A stretch of DNA of 64,000 nucleotides from Aspergillus flavus (Eukaryota; Ascomycota; Eurotiomycetes; Eurotiales; Aspergillaceae). The stretch covers positions 186,001 through 250,000 of the forward strand of contig NC_092406.1 of assembly GCF_009017415.1 (NCBI RefSeq). Reading direction: 5' to 3'. Within the stretch, counting starts at the first letter, position 1. The number at the start of each line of letters is the position of its first letter. Made by a program: the position numbers and the translations under genes. The notes beneath the pieces were generated by a model. It saw nothing but the letters and a program-made list of their open reading frames with translations. It searched no databases and had not been told where the DNA came from. Below are positions 32,012-42,162 of this stretch, piece by piece.

Positions 32012-32468
32012 ACGATGCTTTCGCTATTTGTCTGTATGGTGTCCGTATGGAACCTACATGAGTCATATAATACATATACAATCGAAATCTTATGGAATCC
32101 TCATCGCGGTGTGAGAAATGGCATAGGTTAGACTGTCATGACTCAGAATCGAAAAGAATCTAGTTCAACTCTATTCCTCTAATTTGCCCTTGGCCCACCA
32201 TGGAGTAATGTCAAGATAATCTCCCAATAATGTAAACCTAGCGCGCAGGTAATTCTTTTGAGATATTTTGCCTCGACCATGTGTAACACCTACAACACGG
32301 ATTGGTTCAGACAATTGAACTTCTTTCCAATATCCACCTCGAGTATTTCTCTTTTCGCACGATCGGGATGGACGCTTACTGGCATTGTTTCCCTATGGTT
32401 CTACGTCCACTGCTTGCCCCTTAGCATAGTCACATATCGTATGATAAACATCGCTTATGAGCATAGGT
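32012..32468. other. Spacer between convergent genes
   Basis: 3' regions of the Zn2Cys6 gene (plus) and the DHA1 transporter (minus). AT-rich; no other feature recognised. Confidence 0.4.
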
Positions 32469-34441
32469 TTAGTCCGGTAGGGCAAACTTGCTCTTTGCCC
32501 TCAGCGCCTTTCCGTATTTAAAGAATAGCCACGGGAATGGCATCATGGCAACGGTCAGAAACGCCAGAAGACTAGTTGCCCACTGATACCCGAGCTTGTC
32601 GTACATTTGGGTACCAAATAAGGGAAACGCAGCTGTTGAATATATCATCAGCACACGATCATAATAGCATTTGCATGCAGGGTTTATTGCAGCCGGGCAG
32701 ACGTACCTGCAAATGTGCACCTAGCGAAGCCATTAGCGGCTAAAGCAGACGCCGCGCATTGTGGGTAAGCATCGACCTATGTTTATTGTTAGTATGTGGT
32801 GTCTTTGGCTGCGGAGGAATAATGAGCTCGACTGGATAGGGGCACGTGAACATACAAGGAATGTAAAAATGCCAGTGTATGCAAGCAACAACCTGCTCGG
32901 TGAGACTAGATTAGCACAAGAGTATCTTCAATATTTACGCGAAAGACCTCTCAGCATAATTGCGAGACATGATAAATACTTACCCTCCCCCGAATACAGC
33001 AGATCCTATGATGGGTACTATCCAATGAATCCGCGAGTAGGTAGTCCAACCAAACCAAAAAAGCCCAACAGGAATAAGAATGCCACCCACAATAGCCGGA
33101 GGGAGACGATATTCCGGCTCACTTCGTCCAGGTTCTTTCTTGTTATTGTTCAGCAGACGCTCACGAATGTTGGACCAGAGCGGAGTAGTAGCGGCAGCAA
33201 TCATCATTCCGACGATGATCCCCACGAATGTCAGTCCGCCCTGCCAAAGGTTCATGTCATATGTTGTTCGAAATACCATGGGAAAGGTGCCGAAAAATAA
33301 GTATAGAATGCCCAGTAAAATGGCCGAGTAAATATCCAGACAGAGGCACATGGGTTCGAGAAAGAGAAGTTGGAATGGTCGCAGGAGTGAGACTATTATT
33401 ATTTGCTTCCATGTCTTGGTGTTATTTTCTATCGGTGCTCTATACTGATCGTTTCCGGTTTCTTGACGAAGCGCTTTAGCCTTAGCACGTAATATGATGG
33501 GGTGGTATGTCTCTGGCGCGAAGAATATCATGCAGACAAGCAACACAGCAGACCAGATAATCATGATCCAGTAGGTCCACCTCCAATCTAAATGTGAATT
33601 AATAAAGCCACCTAGTACCGGGCCCAAAGAAGGTCCAATGAATGGCACTGATGAGACTAACGCCATTGGTGCTTGGATCTGATTGCGTGAAAATACATCT
33701 CCAGCAGTTCCTCCTGCAACGGAAAGAAATGTGCCTCCAGTGAAGCCATTGAAGTACCGAGAAACAATAATTGTTTGGACATTCTTCGCCACAGCCGAGG
33801 GGATTGTCCAAATCAGGAACATCGACCATGCGACCAGATAGATTGGTCTGCGTCCGTAGTGCTCGCTCAAGGGGCCAGTCACCAATGGTCCTGTCCCGAT
33901 TCCTAAGACAAAGGACGACAGCCCGACGGTCGAGATCAGCGTGGACGTCTGAAACTCGGGATCCATCTGTGTATACGTAGTTGTGTAGATTGAGCTTGTG
34001 CAAGTCCTATATAAACCTGATTAGCAATCATTATGGGAAACTATGAATCTCGAGCAATGGAGGATAGACCTACACACATAAGGTTCCGGTACAGACAATC
34101 AAGACAATGACCCATTTCCTCACCGACGACATGCTTCGAGGGCACATCGGGTCTTGGTCGCCATCGAATGAGACCTCGTAAGGGCCATAGTCCGCTCTTG
34201 GAAGTGTTCCCTCCTCGCGAGCATCCGGATACTCTCCACATTTGTCCTGCGAGAATCCCTCGCTTCCCCAACTGCTCCTGGAATTAGAGTGGTGATATGT
34301 GGCGCTTGCGGATGACGGCGGCGGGGATAGACTCGAGCATCCATGTCCTTGTCTCTCGAGTGTCAATTTGTGTTGGGCGTTGGCGTCAAGATTGGCGCCG
34401 GAAACTTTTGCTTCATTGGCCAACTCCGTGATCGAATCCAT
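32469..34441 (-). CDS. MFS drug:H+ antiporter, DHA1 (polyamine/drug) family
   Basis: Five exons (34441-34074, 34006-32984, 32895-32856, 32776-32707, 32632-32469), 554 residues. A long polar cytosolic N-terminus (about 110 residues) precedes [13 protein letters not shown] (TM1). Family signatures are [13 protein letters not shown] (motif A), [12 protein letters not shown] with DWRWTYW (antiporter motif C region), ETYHP after TM6 and [19 protein letters not shown] near TM11. The last three exons are short, including one of 40 nt, and only this join gives an unbroken TM10-TM12. Such proteins export drugs, polyamines or toxins at the plasma membrane. The gene shares a promoter with an ACC-synthase-like aminotransferase, so it could export that enzyme's product (inference). 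Confidence 0.9.
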
Positions 34442-35397
34442 CGTCACAGCAGAGTGTTTGACATAGAGTGAGGATATTGTCAATCGACTGATTCAGACCT
34501 TTCCAGCTTTTGTTTACCGTATATCCTCCGCCCAGAGTTGTTATTTACAAACATTATTTGAATATCAGACTCATCGGATGCGACACTAAGTAAAAGAACA
34601 AAGGATAAGCGAGTGAGAGGGCCTGAGCTCCATATGGGGTAGAGACAGCGCAAGTGAGGGCGAAGAAGCCTCGGTGTTTGCCAGGAGATTTGGAGTAATG
34701 GAGTAGTAATAAAACGACCCCAACACTTTCTCTCAATTAAAAAGCCGAGAATATCATACAATTACGTAACGATGCTAATTGTCCGTGGTTTCTGTTGGCC
34801 TGCGTGTGAGGTCGCGTAACACCGGTCAGTTCTACCAGAGTCACAGTCCTGGGAATAGCTTCATCCTAGCGAATCTCTTTCCGTCTTTATGTATGCGCTC
34901 AGTCAATGCCCTGCCCGCTGTTACTATTGAACGGACACATTTTATGCACCGAATAATTATGTCCTCCTTACGTAAGGCATAAATTTCTATGCACGTCAAT
35001 CAGAAGAAATGAGGTATTGACACAGGGACGACTGACGATCACCTATTATGTTGATTTCTATAAATCATTTGCGAAATAATACCTTTAGGACTCTTAGCAT
35101 ATTCTCGTTGATCCGCCAATCGCGACGGTAAAAGCCTAGTCCTCTTCCGTTCGATGCTTCGAATAACCTCGCCTAGGTTAAGATGGTCTCGCCCCACTTT
35201 TTATGGACTTTCGGATTAAACTGCACAGAAAGATCTCCGATTTGTCGCGGGAGGGCGCGCCAAGTCTGGGGCATATATGGTTGACTCGACCGACTGGAGA
35301 CGATTGAACATGATAAAACGCCCTCCTTCGCCTCTGAGCCCTCTCGACGAAAGGGATAACGGATAACAGTGTAGTGGGTCACTTCAAACTAGTCAGT
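34442..35397. promoter_or_regulatory. Divergent promoter, DHA1 transporter / ACC-synthase-like gene
   Basis: A 956-nt bidirectional spacer. I see AT-rich core promoter segments but no clear regulator palindrome. No coding sequence supported. Confidence 0.35.
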
Positions 35398-37150
35398 ATG
35401 AGCTCAATTTGCCGAAAGGGACATATCGATGCAGCGATATATGAGCATCACTTGTCTAGGAGAGCCGCAGAGAACTTCAAATACCGAGATGTCTGGGGTC
35501 CACGAGAAAAGTCTATGGCAAATCCCTGGTCACCAGAAACCCCGATGGGACGTAGGTTACCTACTGGTAATTGTTTTGCTTTGTATAAGGAACTATAGAC
35601 TGAGAGTGAAGCATCATACTTCGCTTGGCGGAAAATAGTCTCTTGCATGACGAGATGGGACAGTTTATAAAGGAGCAGGTTGATATTCCCACCTCATAGT
35701 CCTCTAACAGCATTTTCTCATTGTCGTGGACATAGATCAACGTCCTTCCTCTTAGTCACCTTACCTATAGCACAGGCCCTCGTGGATCGCGTCGTCTTCG
35801 ACGTGCTGCGGCTGCTTTCTTGAACGAGGACTTTCATTCTCGACAAACAATTACGCAGGACAACATTTTTGTCACACCTGGCTTGGCCAGTGCCATTGAC
35901 GCGTTAACATGGGCGATTTGCAACGACAGGGACGGCATTCTGGTTCTACAACCATATTATAACGGATTCGACTTCGATACCCTGAATCGGAGCAATGGTC
36001 GCGTGATCGGGGTCAAGTACGAAGGCATCGAGGGATTCTCCGAGTTAGACGACTTATTTCGTCCTGATGTGAACAAGCGGGCTCTCGAAGTCGCTCTTCG
36101 TGAAGCTAAAAAGAACGGCATAACTATCCGTGCTCTTCTTATCTCTAAGTGAGCTGCACGTACCAGAAAGGCAATTGACTATCTTCTAACGAAATCATCT
36201 TAAGCCCACACAACCCTCTAGGAAGATGCTATGTCCGTCCTCCGTACCTCCAGCCTGATCCATGAACTGTATGCACGCTAACCACTTCCCAGCCCCCCAA
36301 GACACTTCTAGAATTCGCCTCTTTCTGCGGTAAGAACCAACTTCATTTCATCTCTGATGAGATCTACGCGAAATCAGTTTTCCCCAATGCTGCCCTGTCG
36401 AGCCCGACTCCGTTCGTGTCTATTCTGGCTCTTGACATTCAGAAGGTCATTGAGCTAAACCTTACCCATGTGCTGTATGGTGCAAGTAAAGACTTTTGCG
36501 CGAACGGATTGCGTCTAGGACTCGTGTGTACCAATAATGAGGGGCCAATTGGTGCCCTGTCAAGCATTAGGTACGTACTGAAATCTGTTCAACTCTCTCG
36601 AGTCTATTCCTAATTTATGCTATGTTTAGTATGTTTTCTTGGTCGCCCCATGTCCTCCAGGATGTTTGGGCGGCCATGCTAGAGGACAGGCAACAGTTGG
36701 AAAGATTCATGATCAAGAAGGGCAAACTGATGGCGGAGAACTACCATATCGCAACGTCCTTCTCCTGGGAACGTGGTATTAGCTACTACGAGATGTAAGT
36801 ATACTTCTACGTGTAATCGCCCGCATAGACTAATAGCGTCAAGGAATGCTGGGCTGTTCATCTGGGTCGATCTACGACACCTATTTATACCTAAATCGTC
36901 TCGAGATCAGACAGGCTACAGGGAACTGAGAGTTACATCTCCCGACACTAGCGTATATAAACAACATGAGCAGAGCTTTGCAGATATATGCGCTCAAAAT
37001 GGTCTTATGATCGCCCCTGGTAGCATATATGCGGCAGAAGAATTCGGGTGGTTCCGACTTACATTTACGGTGGGAAAGAATGCGTTAGAAGAAGGCCTGA
37101 GGCGTCTTGACAAATCGTTGAAGGCAGCTGAGACGGATTTGCGAATTTAG
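35398..37150 (+). CDS. PLP aminotransferase, ACC-synthase-like
   Basis: Seven exons (35398-35555, 35612-35698, 35756-36148, 36205-36232, 36293-36570, 36630-36794, 36844-37150), 471 residues. Fold-type I class I/II features are complete: LAENSLLHDEM, LTYSTGPRG, VTPGLASAIDAL, QPYYNGFDFD, NPHNPLGRCY (Asn contacting PLP), ISDEIYA (Asp) and GASKDFCANGLRLG with the Schiff-base Lys. FRLTFTV holds the carboxylate-binding Arg. The match to fungal 1-aminocyclopropane-1-carboxylate-synthase-like proteins is strong; many members are C-S lyases or aminotransferases rather than true ACC synthases. Three donors (GTTACC, GTCCTC, GTCCGT) are weak, so exon edges 1, 2 and 4 are less certain and splicing may be inefficient. 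It shares a promoter with a DHA1 exporter. Confidence 0.82.
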
Positions 37151-37297
37151 AGAAAGGCTATTGCAATTGCACCATATAGGAAAAGGTTCAGTAACGCAAT
37201 TCGAAAATGTACGTCAACGAGTGGATGTAATATGTTTATTTGCCGTCACTGTAACTCCCAAACCCATACCCAATTCTCGAAGCTATACATGTCTTCC

Positions 37298-37918
37298 TCA
37301 AGCCCAGAACTTCTGATAGCAGATAGACCTGACACCAACACACTCTTCCGGCATTGGCTCCTCTCCCGAGGCCACTTCACGAAAGACATACCGTTCCCCA
37401 TGAAGTGTAGCCTTGACCCAATACTTCCGCTGCACCTGCTTCGACTTGTCAAACAATGATACCAGCTTCCCCGCGACGCCACTCCTCTGGGGTAAAGGCG
37501 AGATCGTTTCCTGAACGATGAAATAGCATTCTTTGACATACGGCTCATTCTTCGGGTGCATCAAATACACAAGAGCCCTTCCCTCACAGGCACGTAACTC
37601 ACGTATATATGTCCCTCGAAGTTCGATGACCGCGATGGGTTGGAAAAGTCCTTCCGGGCTCCACACCTCCAAGCGTTGCTCGCCCATTTTCAACAGGAAG
37701 GAGTAGAACGCGTAGAAATCTGTCCCTGGGTGCATGAAAGATAGATCTTTGTTGAGCAGGTCATCTAGTGTTTTGAGCATGGAGTCGTCGCATCCGCCTC
37801 TGTAATGCCAGTCTGGAAAGAAAAATAGGTCAAGGGTTTCGGCCACGGATTCCGCATATGACGGGGGATCAACCGTAGTTGCAGTGGGTGGCGGTCCCAT
37901 TTCTGAGTGTTGCTCCAT
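37298..37918 (-). CDS. Hypothetical protein with N-terminal PPxY motif
   Basis: Intronless, 206 residues; I do not recognise the family. It starts with a Pro-rich segment containing PPSY (residues 18-21), a motif that binds WW domains, for example of Rsp5-type ubiquitin ligases. The rest is mixed alpha/beta with several Trp and Tyr residues and alternating hydrophobic strands (LFQPIAVIELRG, GRALVYLMHP, CYFIVQETI, RKYWVKATLHGERYVF), suggesting a compact beta-rich cytosolic domain. No signal peptide or membrane segment. It converges with the aminotransferase gene. Coding-like composition and length support a real gene. Confidence 0.6.
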   Translation of the reverse strand: MEQHSEMGPPPTATTVDPPSYAESVAETLDLFFFPDWHYRGGCDDSMLKTLDDLLNKDLSFMHPGTDFYAFYSFLLKMGEQRLEVWSPEGLFQPIAVIELRGTYIRELRACEGRALVYLMHPKNEPYVKECYFIVQETISPLPQRSGVAGKLVSLFDKSKQVQRKYWVKATLHGERYVFREVASGEEPMPEECVGVRSICYQKFWA

Positions 37919-39055
37919 GTTTTCAATTGAAACTAAGAGTCTATAAAATCGGGAGGTATCTTGAAGTTAGATGAGGAGACAAAAATGTGCCTAGTATGAC
38001 GCGGGCTGGCAAAGACGTGACTCGACTCATACATGATAGATAGAAGGCTATTTAAGATCTTATAACCAAACGGCATTGTCCTATGTAAAAAAACCTTTGT
38101 CTGATTCATATTTGTGATTCGAACCATTTGGTGCATAGTGCCGGTTATACGAGAACCGTGGCTATATGGTTTGAGCCTGGTACTTTCCAGTGAACTCTGA
38201 TATTGCATGGACGTAACACTGTTTATTGCACCTTGGGCCAGACTATGGCAATCGTCCTATGTGGTAAGATAGCTAACTCCCTCCTACCAAATCTTTGTTT
38301 AGACAAAGGCACAATGGAGTTACAAGACATGAACCGTAACACAATGATCCGCTCTTTTTCTTGCTTTATATGTGGTGTGGTATCTTACTTGTCATTGTCC
38401 AGACACACAGAAATACCGGCAACCTTCAGGTAGAGTACGGCCGAACACTGAAAATAACACAAGAGGCCCCTCCGTAATTCTTCCAAGCAGTAAAAGATTG
38501 CAATTTCGGCCCGCAACCAAAGGGGATATTCATTGTCAAGCATGATGGCTTGTACCAATACTAAGCTATGAGGGCAAAATATGTAATTTCTATTTCTAGC
38601 ATATTCGGTACAAGATTGCGATCTAATTGGTGAGGCCGATACTGTAGCGCGCCTGAGCGCTAAAGATATGTGAAATCAATTTCTACGGCTTGATTATTCA
38701 GTTAAATTGCAAATGGTTAGTACAAAAGAGCTTCTTCATGAGGACCATATAAAAGCTCTTCGGAATTCACAAATGGTTAGAAGAAAGCTAAAAGTATCCG
38801 GTCCCATAACATCCTGAAGTTTGGCATAAATGACTTGTTTCTTCCATCCAGAGACTTCATATATATTCAGGTGGACTGGGGGAAATTGTCTACTAGTCTA
38901 TACAATATGCTATCATATACCTGTTACGGCAGTGTCAAGCGTTCTGACGCCAGTAAAGCCTATAGGTTGACCAAATTGGTGAGAAAAGAAAAGAGAGAGA
39001 AAAGAAAGAAAAGGTGCTACGAGACAACACTCCTGCACCTATAGCGCTGAAGGCC
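37919..39055. other. Intergenic region
   Basis: AT-rich 1.1-kb spacer. An 11-nt direct repeat CAAATGGTTAG occurs at 38710-38720 and 38770-38780, and AGCGCGCCTGAGCGCT lies near 38645. Short frames have no recognisable content. Confidence 0.4.
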
Positions 39056-39924
39056 CTATTCTTCCTTGATTTCACTATGCCACTTGTATACAATGCGGGC
39101 CATCGCACAATCACCATATTTGTTAATAAGTACGACCCGCCGGGTGTGGTAGCGCTCGCCGTGGATCATTTCAAAGCCCCATACCTAAATACCGTTTGTT
39201 AACAATCTAAGGTGTTAAAGTCTTTCTCCTCGCCTACCTGTTCCATTGTCCACCCTAAATCTTCGCTGTGCGAGACAGTATGTAACCAACCTCCACGACT
39301 AGTTCCCACAGAGTTCGGCGGTGATTCCTCAAGTAGAAAGCCGTCCTCTAGCTCGCCCTCAGAAGAGACTACTCCCCTCAGGAAGTCGTATGCCCTTTCA
39401 TCTATGCTTGGCGTGTCTAGCTCAAGCGCAGGTCGAACATGACCGTCCTCATCTTCGACGCCTCCGATGAGTCGGCTACGAACGCTAAGATTTCCGAAAA
39501 CGTGATCCTTATGGACGTAAGGGTTCCAGTCGAGTGTTCGCTTTTCGGCTGTACCGTTGAATCCGCCGGTCACCGTATGTACAACGTCAATATGCAACGC
39601 TAGCGGTAAGTTATCGGGTCCGATGCTGGCGTATTCGGTGATTGTGAATGTGATTGTTATGTGTCGGAAAGCGCGACGGATAAGCCAGTTTAGGCGTTGC
39701 TGCAAGCCGTCTTAAGTGAGCTGATGTTCCTTAATTTCATGTTGAGCGATAGATGATTGAAGTAAAACCATACCAGCTTCATCATGGGTTCAACATTTGT
39801 TGAAAGACTTTTCTCCTATAACAGCCATCTATTCAGTCTGGGGCCGTAGCAAAGGCCGAAGAGCACGAACCATAACCCAATTTCCTGTCAGGTTCAAGAG
39901 CGGAAGAGGTTTTGAAGTAGTCAT
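39056..39924 (-). CDS. Fungal lipocalin-like family protein, function unknown
   Basis: Four exons (39924-39871, 39815-39774, 39699-39238, 39184-39056), 228 residues. Exons 1 and 2 encode LLNLTGNWVM and EKSLSTNVEPMMKL. Exon 3 holds NWLIRRAFRHITITFTITEYA, the stretch from GFNGTAEKRTLDWN to HKDHVFGNL, RPALELDT and GWTMEQ. Exon 4 gives VWGFEMIHGERYHTRRVV. From general knowledge of fungal proteomes I recall this GNW..W..R / RTLDW / HxDHVFG layout in a common unnamed family with a lipocalin-like barrel of about 200-250 residues; no biochemical role is established that I know of. All four introns joints keep frame and use GT-AG. A simple open-frame search would see only the central exon. Confidence 0.78.
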
Positions 39925-41046
39925 GATCAACTTTCAGGGATCGTGTAGACAGGAGAACGCTTGGTGACCAGATGTTACTCGACGAGAAATTAAAAACATG
40001 CCAAATTTGGAATGTATGGGGGAAGAGATATATTTGTGGTGAAGCTCTAAGAGTCGACACGTTTAACAGATGTGTGCCATCTTGGTCTTCTACACACTGG
40101 GTGAATGTTGTGTCTGTCACGCAATAGTCGTGAATCTAGAAATGGCGAAGTGGAATTTCGGCGCAAGAAGGGTTGCAGAATGACCGACCCTCTTTTTCTT
40201 GTGCCCATAATTAGGTGTTTCGGTCGTCCATTCCTCCTTTTTATTTTCCTGGTGCACCGGTATGTCGATCTTTCACAGCTCTTGGGTTATATTGATTGAT
40301 TTTCTGCAAGGGGTGCTGAGAACTATACCCGGAGACTCCACTGTCTCCATGCGATGAATAACATGGCATTCTCATACTGATCATATGCATGAAAGTTCGC
40401 ATGCAGTGTGGCTGTGGCGAAGTGTCTCTGCTGCATACAATGGAATTCGACGGTCGCTGGCAGATTTCTTGGAAGCTCGTTTATCGCTCTTGTCTACCAC
40501 GGTACAAATCCGTTGTCTGGTTGACCTTTTTCTGCGCAATCACTGTGGAGAACGTGCTTTTCACGGTGCCTCTTGGCTGAGAACTTGCTACTGTGTGTCC
40601 GTTGTTTTTCGGGGGGGTTGGGAATTGTTTCCTGTCGTGATTGCTTCTTCGACTCGTGCTAAAAAGGTCAGATAGTCTCCTAAATATTAGGCAGTTCGTG
40701 AAAATATCTGATTAGGTGGCGCTGATACCTCGATGAAATCTGGTGCTGGGATGATCCAACATCGAATTCGTGTGTTTGTAGAAGTTGGTTGTTTCATGGC
40801 CTGAAAATTGGAGGACAGCAACAACAATAAGAATTGAACATTACGACGTATCACATGTCCTCAAGGCACATGATGGAAGCATGCCCTTGCTTGCATTACA
40901 TTCATATTGACAGTATACTGACAGCAGACAATGGGAAGAAAATGAAATGCAGTTGTTGCCATACAAATGTACTATACATATTCAGCGTGACAAAAGAAGG
41001 GCCCCAACAATGCCAATTAGCCCGGATCGTGCATCAAATCGAGCAA
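39925..41046. other. Intergenic region
   Basis: 1.1-kb spacer between the lipocalin-like gene start and the DUF3431 3' end (both minus strand). An open frame at 40834-41229 runs antisense into the DUF3431 gene and is not supported. Nothing else recognised. Confidence 0.4.
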
Positions 41047-42162
41047 TCACTGCCCAATACCCTTCGTTCTGGCTTTTATCTCGTCCATTTTCCCATGCAG
41101 CTCATCAACTTTGCTATTCAACTCAGTTATTCTTTCACTAGTGGTGATGTCTGCCTCAGTCGCTTCCGACTCCAACTCCCGAACCTCTCCTTCCAACTTG
41201 CGCGCTTCGCCACGAATCTGAAAGTATAGCCGATACTCGTTAGGGTCGAAACAAATTCCATACCCTTCGCAATAACAGGTCGTCTCAACCGGGCAGAACT
41301 CTGCCTGCCCCGTAAATAGCCAATGCCAAATATATTCCCAAACCCTCCCAGACAATCGATCATCGAGTTCAGTTGCAAGAAGCCACTCTCGGAATTCAAG
41401 GTAGCGCTCCGGAGGGATCTTTCGAATTTGATCTGCGCTGACAGCGAACTGTCCACAGCAGGGTTGTGAAAGAACTGACGGAACCGGGCTACCGGGGAAT
41501 AGCTGACCCCATGCCATACCGATCACGGCAGCTTCGGGGACGTTGAGGATATCATCAGAGTCCTTTCCGATATAAGGATGAATATGGTCAGGGCATCCCG
41601 GTTCAAGATGACAGCGAAGATTCATGTAACCATTGTCCAGTATATATTGACTTCTTAAGCGGCGGACCATTTTAGCTGAATCGAAATCGAGAAAGTCGTT
41701 ATTATGCCAGGTAATCTGGTGAGCATGCATAAATATTGAAATATCGCTGAGGCTGTGATAGTGATCGATTATATAGGTTAAATAGGCCATAACCTCATGG
41801 CCCTTATTTAAAGGAACTGTAAAAGGTGCACTAGTATTGCTGTCCACCACGTAGACCGCGCTCGTTAGGTAAGGGTCATCCCGGGGAAGGCTGTCGACCC
41901 ATACGGTATCTTCTTCTTGAAGTTTGGCAATCACAAGTGTGCGCGTCGCATTTCTCTCGACTCGTGGCCCTGGTGGATAGTATGTCGTGTTTTCTTTGGG
42001 GACTTCTTCTGGCTCCAGACTGTCGGGCTCTTGCGGCATCGATTGGATGTTGGTGTGTAAAAGTGCAGGGCCGTTCTGTCCGGACAGATACAAGAAGTAC
42101 GTGATTATGAGTAGAATAAGAGCAGGAATGCCAAGCCAAAGGGCCCGCCTGCGCTGCTGCAT
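41047..42162 (-). CDS. DUF3431 family type II membrane protein
   Basis: Intronless, 371 residues. After a short basic cytosolic end (MQQRRRALW) a single hydrophobic helix (residues 9-27) acts as signal anchor, so the bulk should face the Golgi/ER lumen or outside. The DUF3431 core includes VIAKLQEEDTVWVDSL, NKGHEVMAYLTYIIDHYHSL, FMHAHQITWHNND, CCGQFAVSADQIRKIPP and WEYIWHWLF. The family is widespread in fungi and resembles glycosyltransferase-like proteins in general layout, but no activity is established to my knowledge. The C-terminal 50 residues (ARKLEGEVRELESEATEAD onward) form a predicted coiled coil, an addition that could mediate oligomerisation. Confidence 0.87.
   Translation of the reverse strand: MQQRRRALWLGIPALILLIITYFLYLSGQNGPALLHTNIQSMPQEPDSLEPEEVPKENTTYYPPGPRVERNATRTLVIAKLQEEDTVWVDSLPRDDPYLTSAVYVVDSNTSAPFTVPLNKGHEVMAYLTYIIDHYHSLSDISIFMHAHQITWHNNDFLDFDSAKMVRRLRSQYILDNGYMNLRCHLEPGCPDHIHPYIGKDSDDILNVPEAAVIGMAWGQLFPGSPVPSVLSQPCCGQFAVSADQIRKIPPERYLEFREWLLATELDDRLSGRVWEYIWHWLFTGQAEFCPVETTCYCEGYGICFDPNEYRLYFQIRGEARKLEGEVRELESEATEADITTSERITELNSKVDELHGKMDEIKARTKGIGQ

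Noticed and set aside
38710..38780. 11-nt direct repeat CAAATGGTTAG spaced by 60 nt
   Set aside because: Two short copies in AT-rich sequence are within chance expectation, and no CRISPR-like or satellite array follows.
40834..41229. Plus-strand frame of 131 codons
   Set aside because: It runs antisense into the intact DUF3431 gene and its start lies in AT-rich spacer without promoter or domain support.
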